Assembly: GCF_042466115.1 (NCBI RefSeq)
Contig: NZ_JAXHBQ010000001.1
Coordinates: 868,001-932,000 of the forward strand
Reading direction: 5' to 3'
Source: SW4 sp042466115
Lineage (GTDB): Bacteria; Pseudomonadota; Alphaproteobacteria; Rhodobacterales; Rhodobacteraceae
DNA length: 64,000 nt
The number at the start of each line of letters is the position of its first letter. Positions within the stretch are counted from its first letter, which is position 1. The translations under genes were made by a program, and so were the position numbers. Below the pieces are notes generated by a model, which saw only the letters and a list, made by a program, of their open reading frames with translations, was not told the origin of the DNA and searched no databases. Positions 1 through 7,857 of this stretch are shown one piece after another.

Positions 1-119
1 CCGATCAGCAGCGCCACGATAAAGGGCCACTGGCCATTGGCCCAGAAAAAGGCCAGCAGGCCCAAAATTGCGCCGATCACCCAGCACCAGGTCTTGCAGC
101 TATTGTTCGTCGAAGCCAT
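1..119 (-). CDS. Partial small membrane protein of the nuo cluster
   Basis: Only the first 39 codons are visible; the gene runs off the left edge. It starts at an ATG at 119 and opens with a short polar stretch (STNNSCKTWCW), followed by a hydrophobic segment (residues 13-25), a WANGQWP turn and a second hydrophobic run. This suggests a two-helix membrane protein. Complex I operons of Rhodobacter relatives are known to carry short unidentified frames after nuoE, and this one sits where such a frame would be. No function is claimed. The 162 bp up to the nuoE stop codon hold nothing recognisable. Confidence 0.6.
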   Translation of the reverse strand, partial: MASTNNSCKTWCWVIGAILGLLAFFWANGQWPFIVALLI

Positions 120-281
120 CTCGTCACATCCCTTGTGTATTACCGTTCACGCCGCAACGTTGTCGTGCGGCTTTATGCGCCCTGCTTAGCGTAAAAACAC
201 AAAGCAAGGTAGTAAAACCGCCCCACAACACCAAATATCGTATCAATCTGGCCACAATTGCCGCAAACGAGCGGATTTGCC

Positions 282-1400
282 TTACTTTTCAGCGGCCAGT
301 TTCGATGCTTGGGCGACCCAATCATCACGTTCGATGCGGCCTTTGAATTTCAGGCGGGAATCAACCCACGCGATTTCGCCCGCGCCCCACTTGGCGATCT
401 GGTCAAAATGCCAGAACCCCATGTCATTCAGGGTGCCTTCCAGCTTGGGGCCAACGCCGCTGATCCGTTGCAGATCATCTGCGCCGGTCTTGCGGGGGGT
501 TCCCATTGTGCGGGGCTTCTTTTCGCTCGCGGCCCCCACGGCGGGCTTGGCAGCCGATGTCGCCTGCGCCTCCTGCTTGGTCACGCCGGTCTTGTCGGCA
601 GGCACCTTGGCAGCGGGCTTGGGTGCGGCCTTTTTGGCGGCCTTGGCGCTGGTTGGCTTGGCGGCGGGCGGCTGTGTGCGACCCTTGGCCGATGTGGATA
701 TCCACGGGGTCAGCAGCGGCACTTCGGTGCCATCAATGCGTTTCACCGTATCACCAATATCCGTCGCCAGTTGCACGGATGCGTTATATTGATACCGCCC
801 GCTGTCATTGTCTTTCAGGCTGGTCAGACCTTTTAGCGGTTCGGCGGCAAAACGCCCGTTCTGCGGACCGGGGGTTGGCACCTTGCCCGCCGCCAGTTCA
901 TCAATGATTTCGGACAGGCGCGCGGCGGTCAGGTCTTCGTAATAGTCCTTGCCGATCTGGGCCATGGGCGCGTTGGCGCAAGACCCCAGACATTCCACCT
1001 CTTCCCAGCTGAACTTGCCATCATCGGACAGGGCATGCGCCTTGTCGGCGATCTTTTCGCGGCAGACGGCGACCAAATCTTCGGCCCCGCAGATCATGCA
1101 GGACAGGGTGCCGCAAATCTGGATATGGGCAACGCTTCCAACCGGTTGCAACTGGAACATAAAGTAGAAAGACGCCACTTCGAGGCCGCGAATGAACGCC
1201 AGATCCAGCATGCCCGACACATGTTCGATGGCGGCGCGGGTCAACCAGCCTTCCTGCTCCTGCGCACGCCATAGCAGCGGAATGATCGCAGAGGCCTGAC
1301 GCCCTTGGGGGTATTTCGCGATCTGCCCTTCGGCCCATGCCTGATTGGCAGGGGAAAAGGCGAAACTGGCAGGTTGGTCGTGGTAAAGGCGGCGAAGCAT
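282..1400 (-). CDS. nuoE: NADH-quinone oxidoreductase subunit E, extended form
   Basis: This is the 24-kDa-type peripheral subunit of complex I, which binds the [2Fe-2S] cluster N1a next to the NADH/FMN subunit NuoF. The thioredoxin-like domain fills residues 1-170, with ligands C96, C101, C137 and C141 in the expected C-x4-C and C-x3-C spacing. At 372 residues it is about twice the usual bacterial size (about 170-240). Residues 235-300 are an Ala/Lys/Pro-rich linker. Residues 305-372 form a compact domain with an ISGVGPKLEGTLNDMG motif like a helix-hairpin-helix. The ATG at 1400 follows a GGAG ribosome site. It lies 67 bp after nuoD in the same operon. Similar tails occur in related alphaproteobacteria; their role is not known to me. 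Confidence 0.95.
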   Translation of the reverse strand: MLRRLYHDQPASFAFSPANQAWAEGQIAKYPQGRQASAIIPLLWRAQEQEGWLTRAAIEHVSGMLDLAFIRGLEVASFYFMFQLQPVGSVAHIQICGTLSCMICGAEDLVAVCREKIADKAHALSDDGKFSWEEVECLGSCANAPMAQIGKDYYEDLTAARLSEIIDELAAGKVPTPGPQNGRFAAEPLKGLTSLKDNDSGRYQYNASVQLATDIGDTVKRIDGTEVPLLTPWISTSAKGRTQPPAAKPTSAKAAKKAAPKPAAKVPADKTGVTKQEAQATSAAKPAVGAASEKKPRTMGTPRKTGADDLQRISGVGPKLEGTLNDMGFWHFDQIAKWGAGEIAWVDSRLKFKGRIERDDWVAQASKLAAEK

Positions 1401-1467
1401 CAGTTGACTCCGGTCAGAAAAAGAAGGCGCAGATCAATGCGCGTCAAAACTTGGATTGCGGCGGTGA

Positions 1468-2709
1468 TCACCGGTCAACCTCCCCGAACACGATATCCAT
1501 CGTGCCGATGATGGCGGCCACATCGGCAAGCTGGTGCCCACCCGCCACATGGTCCATGGATTGCAGGTGCAGATAGCCCGGCGCGCGCAGTTTGGCGCGG
1601 TAGGGTTTGTTGGTGCCATCGGCCACCAGATAGACGCCGAATTCGCCCTTTGGGGCCTCGACAGCGGCGTAAACCTCGCCCGCAGGCACGTGGAACCCTT
1701 CGGTATAAAGTTTGAAGTGGTGGATCAGCGCTTCCATGGACGTCTTCATCTCGCCACGGCTGGGTGGGGTCATCTTGCCGCGCGCCATGATATCACCCTT
1801 TTCGACTTTCAGCTTGGCGCAGGCCTGACGGATGATCGACACGGATTGACGCATTTCCTCCATGCGGACCAGATAGCGATCATAGCAATCGCCGTTCTTG
1901 CCCACGGGGATCTGGAAATCAAACTCGTCGTAGCATTCATAAGGCTGCGCGCGGCGCAAATCCCATGCAAGGCCCGACCCGCGCACCATCACGCCACTAT
2001 AACCCCAATCCAGAATATCCTGTTCGGTGATAATGCCGATATCGACGTTACGCTGTTTGAAAATGCGGTTTTCTGTCAGCAACCCGTCAAGGTTGACCAT
2101 GAAGTTATCCATGAACTGATCGGCCCATGCCTCGATATCTTCCAGCAACCCTTCGGGCAGGTCTTGATGCACCCCGCCGGGGCGGAAATAGGCGGCGTGC
2201 AGGCGCGCACCACAGGCGCGCTCATAGAACACCATCAACTGTTCGCGTTCCTCGAAACCCCAGACCGGCGGCGTCAGTGCGCCGACGTCCATCGCCTGCG
2301 TGGTGACGTTCAGCAGGTGGTTCAGCACTCGGCCGATTTCGGAATAAAGGACGCGGATCAGGCTGGCGCGGCGCGGAACTTCGGTGCCTGTCAGTTTTTC
2401 GATGGCCAGACACCACGCGTGTTCCTGATTCATCGGCGCGACATAATCGAGGCGGTCGAAATACGGCAGGTTCTGCAGATAGGTGCGGCTTTCCATCAGC
2501 TTTTCAGTGCCACGGTGCAGCAAGCCGATGTGCGGATCGCAACGCTCGACAATCTCGCCGTCCAGTTCCAGCACCAAGCGCAAAACGCCGTGCGCCGCAG
2601 GGTGTTGCGGACCAAAGTTGATGTTGAAGTTACGGATCTTCTGCTCGCCCGTCTGGGCATCCACCGATCCGTCATCATAGGTGTTCACGCGGATATCGCC
2701 GTCCATCAT
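1468..2709 (-). CDS. nuoD: NADH-quinone oxidoreductase subunit D
   Basis: This 49-kDa-type subunit of complex I forms the quinone-binding chamber together with NuoB. The 413-residue length is normal. Family landmarks are GPQHPAAHGVLRLVLELDGE near residue 33, HRGTEKLME near 66 and the C-terminal SMDHVAGGHQLADVAAIIGT. The protein ends FGEVDR as expected. The ATG at 2709 overlaps the nuoC stop codon (ATGA), so translation of the two is probably coupled. A second in-frame ATG follows directly and cannot be excluded as the start. Unlike the fused NuoCD of enterobacteria, C and D are separate here, as is usual in alphaproteobacteria. Confidence 0.97.
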   Translation of the reverse strand: MMDGDIRVNTYDDGSVDAQTGEQKIRNFNINFGPQHPAAHGVLRLVLELDGEIVERCDPHIGLLHRGTEKLMESRTYLQNLPYFDRLDYVAPMNQEHAWCLAIEKLTGTEVPRRASLIRVLYSEIGRVLNHLLNVTTQAMDVGALTPPVWGFEEREQLMVFYERACGARLHAAYFRPGGVHQDLPEGLLEDIEAWADQFMDNFMVNLDGLLTENRIFKQRNVDIGIITEQDILDWGYSGVMVRGSGLAWDLRRAQPYECYDEFDFQIPVGKNGDCYDRYLVRMEEMRQSVSIIRQACAKLKVEKGDIMARGKMTPPSRGEMKTSMEALIHHFKLYTEGFHVPAGEVYAAVEAPKGEFGVYLVADGTNKPYRAKLRAPGYLHLQSMDHVAGGHQLADVAAIIGTMDIVFGEVDR

Positions 2710-3317
2710 TTCGCACCCTCTTTCGTCTTTTCATCACCCGGAAGGATGTATTCGGCCCCCTCCCACGGTGACATGAAATCAAACTGGCGGTATTCCTGCA
2801 CCAGCGACACGGGCTCATAGACCACGCGCTTTTGCGCCTCGTCGTAACGCACTTCGGTATAACCGGTTGTCGGGAAATCCTTGCGCAGCGGATAGCCACG
2901 GAAACCGTAATCCGTCAGGATGCGCCGCAGATCGGGGTGGCCGGAAAACAGGATGCCGAACATGTCGAACACTTCGCGTTCAAACCAGTTGGCGCTGGGG
3001 TGCACATCGATGATCGATGGCACCAGATCTTCCTCGCGCACCTGAATGCGCAAGCGGATGCGGTGGTTCTGATACATCGACAGGAAGTGGTAAACCACGT
3101 CGAACCGTTTCGCGCGACCGGGGTAATCCACAGCCGTGATATCAATCAGGCTGTTGAACTTGCAGGTCTGGTCAACCTTCAGAAATTCGACGAAACCGGC
3201 GATATTGGCGGGTGCAACCTCGACGGTCAGTTCGCCGTGGGCCACGGCCCAGCTGAGCACGCAATCGGGGCGTTTCAGCTCAAGGTGGGTTCCAAGGTCG
3301 TTCATCGCTTCAGACAT
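2706..3317 (-). CDS. nuoC: NADH-quinone oxidoreductase subunit C
   Basis: This 30-kDa-type peripheral subunit of complex I makes up the connecting module with NuoB and NuoD. The 203 residues include the family signature HPSANWFEREVFDMFGI and the following GHPDLRRILTDYGFRGYPLR, both diagnostic. I chose the ATG at 3317 because AAGGA lies 8-9 bases upstream; a GTG at 3335 would add six residues but has no comparable site. The stop codon overlaps the nuoD start (ATGA), and nuoB ends 24 bp upstream, so this is an uninterrupted operon. Confidence 0.96.
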   Translation of the reverse strand: MSEAMNDLGTHLELKRPDCVLSWAVAHGELTVEVAPANIAGFVEFLKVDQTCKFNSLIDITAVDYPGRAKRFDVVYHFLSMYQNHRIRLRIQVREEDLVPSIIDVHPSANWFEREVFDMFGILFSGHPDLRRILTDYGFRGYPLRKDFPTTGYTEVRYDEAQKRVVYEPVSLVQEYRQFDFMSPWEGAEYILPGDEKTKEGAK

Positions 3318-3341
3318 GAAGGCAGTCCTTTCCACGTCGCC

Positions 3342-3875
3342 CTAGCGGACGATGGTGCCAGTGCGGCGAATTTTGCGCTGAAGTTGCAGCAGGCCATAAA
3401 GCAGGGCTTCGGCAGTGGGCGGGCAGCCGGGAACGTAAACGTCCACGGGCACGATCCGGTCACAGCCGCGCACAACGCTATAGCTGTAGTGGTAATATCC
3501 GCCGCCATTGGCACATGACCCCATCGAGATCACATAGCGCGGTTCCGGCATCTGGTCATAGACCTTGCGCAGGGCGGGGGCCATCTTGTTGGTCAGGGTG
3601 CCAGCAACGATCATCAGATCGGACTGGCGCGGACTGGCGCGCGGCGCGATCCCGAACCGTTCAGCGTCATAGCGCGGCATCGAGGTGTGCATCATTTCAA
3701 CCGCGCAGCAGGCCAGACCGAAGGTCATCCAGTGCAAGGACCCCGTGCGCGCCCAGTTGATCATGTCGGCGGTGCTGGTCACAAGGAACCCCTTGTCCTG
3801 CAACTCGCGGTTCAGGGTCTGGGTTGCAAATTCAGGATCACCGCCAGCGGTATTCGCGCCTGCCACTACACCCAT
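3342..3875 (-). CDS. nuoB: NADH-quinone oxidoreductase subunit B
   Basis: This PSST-type subunit carries the terminal [4Fe-4S] cluster N2, which passes electrons to quinone. Ligands are visible as the tandem C56-C57 (FGLACCAVEMMH), C121 (MGSCANGGG) and C151 (PGCPPTAEALL). The length of 177 residues is typical. I chose the ATG at 3875 over one at 3896 because GGGAG lies seven bases before it and because roseobacterial NuoB proteins begin MGV. The gene overlaps the 3' end of nuoA by 10 bp. Confidence 0.97.
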   Translation of the reverse strand: MGVVAGANTAGGDPEFATQTLNRELQDKGFLVTSTADMINWARTGSLHWMTFGLACCAVEMMHTSMPRYDAERFGIAPRASPRQSDLMIVAGTLTNKMAPALRKVYDQMPEPRYVISMGSCANGGGYYHYSYSVVRGCDRIVPVDVYVPGCPPTAEALLYGLLQLQRKIRRTGTIVR

Positions 3876-4231
3876 TCCAACGCTCCCTTTTTCCATTCGT
3901 AGGCAAAGCCGATCGTCAGCACCCCAAGGAACACCATCATCGACCAGAACCCGACCATGGAAATATCGGCAAAGGCCACGGCCCAGGGGAACAGAAACGC
4001 GATTTCCAGATCGAAAATGATGAACAGGATGGCGACCAGATAGAACCGCACATCGAATTTCATCCGCGCATCGTCAAACGCGTTGAACCCGCATTCATAG
4101 GCCGACACCTTTTCAGGATCGGGATGGCGCACGGCGACCACGGCGGCGGCCAAAATCAGCACAAGGCCGATTCCAATCGCAAGCCCAAGAAAAATAAGGA
4201 TCGGCAGGTATTCCCGAAGAAGATCGCTCAC
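3866..4231 (-). CDS. nuoA: NADH-quinone oxidoreductase subunit A
   Basis: This small membrane subunit of complex I has 121 residues and three predicted transmembrane helices: residues about 8-30, a second around 66-86 and a third around 92-112. The conserved loop YECGFNAFDDARMKFDVRFY is present. The start is GTG at 4231, nine bases after AGGAG. It is the first gene of the nuo operon, so the promoter should lie in the 110 bp between it and the next gene upstream, though no convincing -35/-10 pair was picked out there. Confidence 0.95.
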   Translation of the reverse strand: MSDLLREYLPILIFLGLAIGIGLVLILAAAVVAVRHPDPEKVSAYECGFNAFDDARMKFDVRFYLVAILFIIFDLEIAFLFPWAVAFADISMVGFWSMMVFLGVLTIGFAYEWKKGALEWV

Positions 4232-4294
4232 GGTGGCAGGCTCCTGTTCAATCGGACCGCACGATATCAGCCCGCATGTTGGGGTCGGGTTTAT

Positions 4295-4327
4295 CCCTGC
4301 GCGCCCAAAGGGTCAACGGGCGCAGGG
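4295..4327. terminator. GC-rich hairpin between a membrane-protein gene and nuoA
   Basis: CCCTGCGCGCCC (4295-4306) pairs with GGGCGCAGGG (4318-4327), leaving one unpaired G and an 11-base loop. It lies 15 bp past the stop codon of the minus-strand gene at 4342-4836 and upstream of nuoA. No T-run follows it on the minus strand, so it may be a factor-assisted terminator or a structure in the nuo leader. Confidence 0.4.
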
Positions 4328-4341
4328 GCGTGTTTTGCGTT

Positions 4342-4836
4342 TCAATTGCATGAATTGCGCGCACCCGTAACCCTTTCCCATACCCACCTGCCCCACATGA
4401 CCGCCAGAACGATGATCAGCAGCGCGCTGAACACCATGAACGCCAGTGGTTGCAACAGCCATGTCAGCCCGGCAAACCCTTCGTTCCAAAAGGGCGCGTC
4501 GTTTTCATAAGGTTCCCAGCATTGCGGCGAGGCCCATGCGTTGCTGATCGCGCTGAACAGTTTCCAGACCAGGAACGCCCCGCCAATCCAGAACCACGCG
4601 CGCCGGTCGTCCAACCCGCGCAGGATCATCCAGACCAGCGGCACGGACACCAGCAGCGACACTGCAAACGTCCCGCCCCGCACCCGATACATATTGGCGA
4701 TAAACTCGTCCGTCAGCGGTCCGTAACACGCCTCGTTCACGCCAGTGGTGCGGCTTTGCATGGCCAGCGCGACCCAGATGATCGCGGCGGCTGCCAGCGA
4801 CCACAGCACCAACTGGCCAAAGCTGGCGCGCGTCAT
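4342..4836 (-). CDS. Four-helix membrane protein of unknown function
   Basis: 164 residues starting MTRASFGQLVLWSLAAAAIIW, with four hydrophobic segments (about 10-28, 58-76, 83-98 and 125-148). Polar loops lie between them, including an aromatic-rich one with two tryptophans. I do not recognise the family; the RAxFwi-like start faintly recalls small DUF805-type membrane proteins. The ATG at 4836 overlaps the stop codon of the upstream glutathione-transferase gene (ATGA), so it is the last gene of the leucine-catabolic operon and is probably translationally coupled. A longer frame starting at 4896 is rejected because it would run through the neighbouring gene. Confidence 0.7.
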   Translation of the reverse strand: MTRASFGQLVLWSLAAAAIIWVALAMQSRTTGVNEACYGPLTDEFIANMYRVRGGTFAVSLLVSVPLVWMILRGLDDRRAWFWIGGAFLVWKLFSAISNAWASPQCWEPYENDAPFWNEGFAGLTWLLQPLAFMVFSALLIIVLAVMWGRWVWERVTGARNSCN

Positions 4837-5498
4837 CCTTCCCACGGGGGATAAAAGTCGCGCCGGTAAAGACGGCCTTCGTCGGGGGGCAGGCACAGTT
4901 GGAACGTGGGGCGTTCGGTGATGCGTTCATACCATTTCGCCACCTCGGGATAGGGATCAAGATGCACGAAATGGCGCGCCATATAGACCGCCTGCCCGAC
5001 AGAAATATCGGCCGCGCTAAAGCCGCTGGTCAGCAGATAGTCGCGGTTTTCCACCGGCGTGGACAGCCGCCCTTCGATCAGTTCCAGACATTTGCCGATC
5101 CGTTTTGCCTCAAGCTGCATGACGGTTGGGCTGCGCATGTAATCCTCGCGCAGGATGATGTGTTGCTGGGTCAGCGCGGCCACATGCTGGCTGACGGTTT
5201 CGGCAAAATGCACCCAAACCAGCCAGTCCATCCGGTCCAGATCATCGACGTCACGGCCCAACGCAAATTCGTCAAACCGTTCGCACAGGTATTGTGTGAT
5301 CGCGCCGGTTTCGGTCATCACCTCGCCGTCAATTTCCAGAACCGGAACGCGCCCCAACGGGTTGAGCGCGCGAAAGGCATCCATGCGCAGGGTCTGATCG
5401 AACGCATAAAGGGCAACTTCGAAATCAAGTTCCAATTCGTGCAGTAACCAAAGCGTGCGCATTGATCGGGTCTGGTGACAGTGGTGCAGGCGGATCAT
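4833..5498 (-). CDS. Glutathione S-transferase family protein
   Basis: This 221-residue protein has the two-domain GST layout. The N-terminal thioredoxin-like half begins RLHHCHQTRSMRTLWLLHEL, has the cis-proline and glutathione-contact region GRVPVLEIDGEVMTETGAI, and includes a serine-containing active-site loop. The all-helical C-terminal half carries the FSAADISVGQAVYMA N-cap box. It may conjugate glutathione or act as an isomerase; the substrate is unknown. It overlaps the mccA stop codon (ATGA), so it belongs to the leucine operon, perhaps for protection from reactive acyl-CoA by-products, which is inference. Confidence 0.88.
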   Translation of the reverse strand: MIRLHHCHQTRSMRTLWLLHELELDFEVALYAFDQTLRMDAFRALNPLGRVPVLEIDGEVMTETGAITQYLCERFDEFALGRDVDDLDRMDWLVWVHFAETVSQHVAALTQQHIILREDYMRSPTVMQLEAKRIGKCLELIEGRLSTPVENRDYLLTSGFSAADISVGQAVYMARHFVHLDPYPEVAKWYERITERPTFQLCLPPDEGRLYRRDFYPPWEG

Positions 5499-7408
5499 GT
5501 GCCCTCGCTTTCGCCCTCCAGCGTAACAAGCGTGGCACCGGCTGCAACCTGATCGCCCGGTTTGGCCGCCACTTCGGCCACAACCCCGTCGCGGGGCGCG
5601 CGCAGCACATATTCCATCTTCATCGCTTCAAGCACGCACAGGCGATCGCCCGCTGCCACGCTGTCACCCGCTGCCACGGCCACCGATTGCACGAGGCCCG
5701 GCATCGGCGCGATCACACGGTCGCCGCCCGCTGCGGCATCACCGGCGCGGGCCAGCGGATCGGGGATCGTAAACACATAGGTGGGCGCGCCGAAAACGGT
5801 GATCTGGTCGCCGTGGCGCAGATGGGCGCGCATCTTGGCATTTGGCCCGACAAGGACCGATTGATCACCCCAAGCCACCGTTGCAGTTTCAGCCTGCACC
5901 ATGAGAGCCGCTGCAATACCTTCGCCATTCAAGCGCAGGTCAACCGCACGGGTCAGCGGCTCCCACAGGGTAAATCCCACTAGCGGCCCATTACCAAGAT
6001 CGGCAGCAGCCAAAACCGCCTGCGCGACAACCTCGGGCGGCGCATCGTTCTGCGCCACCAACCCGTCAATGTCGCGTGCAATCAGGCCGGTATCCACGTT
6101 CCCCGCGCGAAATCCGGCGTGATCGGCCAAGGCCTTCAGAAAGGCGAGGTTCGTCACCGTGCCCGCCACCTCTGTCGCGCCCAAACCCCGCGACAAGGCA
6201 CCCAGTGCCGCGTCACGATCAGGGCCATGGGTGATTACCTTGGCAATCATCGGATCATAAAACGGCGTGATCTTGTCGCCGGTTTCCACGCCGCTATCGG
6301 CGCGCACCCCGTCAGGAAAGGCCAGATGCGCCAGCGTTCCGGTGGCAGGCAGGAACCCGCCCGCCACATCCTCGGCATAAAGCCGCGCCTCGAATGCATG
6401 ACCGGTGATGATCAGATCGTTTTGCGTGGCGGGCAGCCCCTGCCCTGCGGCCACGCGCAACTGCCAGTCCACCAGATCAACGCCGGTAATGGCCTCGGTC
6501 ACGGGGTGTTCGACTTGCAGGCGGGTGTTCATCTCCATGAACCAGAACCCGTCCACGCGCAGCCCGTCCGACCCGTCAACGATGAATTCCACGGTGCCTG
6601 CGCCCTTGTAGCCGATGGCCTGCGCCGCGCGCACTGCCGCCGCGCCCATGGCCGCGCGCACAGCGTCGGTCATGCCCGGTGCAGGGGCTTCCTCGATCAC
6701 CTTTTGATGGCGGCGTTGCAGGGAACAATCGCGTTCAAACAGATGCACGGCGTCCGCACCGTCTCCAAACACCTGCACTTCGATATGGCGGGGGTGCTGG
6801 ATGTATTTCTCGATCAACACAGCGTCATTGCCAAAAGCGGTGCGGGCCTCGGCCCGCGCGCTGGCCAGCGCCTCTTGGAAATCGGCTGCCGTGTCGACCA
6901 GCCGCATCCCCTTGCCGCCACCGCCCGCCACGGCCTTGATCATCACCGGATAGCCGACCTCTGCGGCCTTACCTGCCAACAGCGCATTACCCTGATCGGT
7001 CCCGTGATAGCCCGGCACGACCGGCACACCGGCCTGTTCCATCAGCGCCTTGGCGGCGTCTTTGAGACCCATCGCGCGGATCGCCTCAGCGCTGGGGCCG
7101 ATGAACACCAGACCCGCAGCTTCGACGGCTGCAACAAAATCGGGATTTTCCGACAGGAATCCATAGCCCGGATGGATCGCCTCTGCGCCCATCTCAAGCG
7201 CCGCCTTGATAATCCGGTCACCGCGCAGATAGCTGTCGGCAGGCGCGGCCCCGCCAATATGCACGGCGTGGTCGGCCATCCGCACATGAAGCGCTCCCGC
7301 ATCCGCATCGGAATAGACGGCCACCGATTCCACGCCCAGCGCGCGGGCCGTGCGAATGATCCGGCAGGCGATTTCCCCGCGATTGGCGATGAGGATGCGG
7401 GTGAACAT
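5495..7408 (-). CDS. mccA: Methylcrotonyl-CoA carboxylase, biotin-carrying alpha subunit
   Basis: This ATP-dependent biotin carboxylase subunit loads CO2 onto its own biotin for transfer by the partner encoded at 7857-9407. The N-terminal domain starts FTRILIANRGEIACRIIRTA. The ATP-grasp glycine loop GGGGKGMR and the metal-binding motif FWFMEMNTRLQVEHPVTE follow. The biotinyl domain has EAMKM with the biotin lysine at about residue 597. Length is 637 residues. Acetyl- and propionyl-CoA carboxylase alpha subunits look similar; linkage to isovaleryl-CoA dehydrogenase favours methylcrotonyl-CoA in leucine degradation. The ATG at 7408 overlaps the preceding stop codon (TGATG). Confidence 0.9.
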   Translation of the reverse strand: MFTRILIANRGEIACRIIRTARALGVESVAVYSDADAGALHVRMADHAVHIGGAAPADSYLRGDRIIKAALEMGAEAIHPGYGFLSENPDFVAAVEAAGLVFIGPSAEAIRAMGLKDAAKALMEQAGVPVVPGYHGTDQGNALLAGKAAEVGYPVMIKAVAGGGGKGMRLVDTAADFQEALASARAEARTAFGNDAVLIEKYIQHPRHIEVQVFGDGADAVHLFERDCSLQRRHQKVIEEAPAPGMTDAVRAAMGAAAVRAAQAIGYKGAGTVEFIVDGSDGLRVDGFWFMEMNTRLQVEHPVTEAITGVDLVDWQLRVAAGQGLPATQNDLIITGHAFEARLYAEDVAGGFLPATGTLAHLAFPDGVRADSGVETGDKITPFYDPMIAKVITHGPDRDAALGALSRGLGATEVAGTVTNLAFLKALADHAGFRAGNVDTGLIARDIDGLVAQNDAPPEVVAQAVLAAADLGNGPLVGFTLWEPLTRAVDLRLNGEGIAAALMVQAETATVAWGDQSVLVGPNAKMRAHLRHGDQITVFGAPTYVFTIPDPLARAGDAAAGGDRVIAPMPGLVQSVAVAAGDSVAAGDRLCVLEAMKMEYVLRAPRDGVVAEVAAKPGDQVAAGATLVTLEGESEGT

Positions 7409-7857
7409 CACTCGTCCTTCACCGCCGAATACTTGCGATAGCGGTGGCGGTAGATCAGGTTCGGGCGATCCCCCTCGACCAGATAAAAGATCATGCCAAC
7501 GGCGACCAACGCATCAGCCAGCAGCAGGAAACTGGGGTCAGTCCCGACATTGCGCGCAAAGGCATAAAGCGTGAACCCTGCCATGATGATCGCAACGATA
7601 ATCGCCCAAGGCATCCGCGCCCAAAGGCCCAGGCCCGTGAGGATCGGCAGGGCCGCGCCCAACACGATCACCCCCAACGGATAACCCGCGGCACTGAACG
7701 CCCAAAGTTTGAACAGCCCCGTCACGATCAGATAGGCGATGATCAGATACAGGATCAACCCCAGATTGCCTTGCGGCAGTGCGCGGGCCTGCTGCGGCGT
7801 CACATTCACCCAAGGGATTCCGGAATAGGCATCGGGGCGTTCGTTGTTGTCGGTCAT
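7408..7857 (-). CDS. Four-helix membrane protein inserted between mccB and mccA
   Basis: 149 residues. After a polar N-terminus (MTDNNERPDAYSGIPWVNV) come four hydrophobic segments at about 33-50, 58-78, 83-100 and 108-126, then a basic tail (YRHRYRKYSAVKDE) that should face the cytoplasm. I do not recognise the family. Both ends overlap the neighbouring carboxylase genes as TGATG, so the three are made together. A role near the carboxylase or in transport of branched-chain intermediates is only a guess from position. Confidence 0.72.
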   Translation of the reverse strand: MTDNNERPDAYSGIPWVNVTPQQARALPQGNLGLILYLIIAYLIVTGLFKLWAFSAAGYPLGVIVLGAALPILTGLGLWARMPWAIIVAIIMAGFTLYAFARNVGTDPSFLLLADALVAVGMIFYLVEGDRPNLIYRHRYRKYSAVKDE

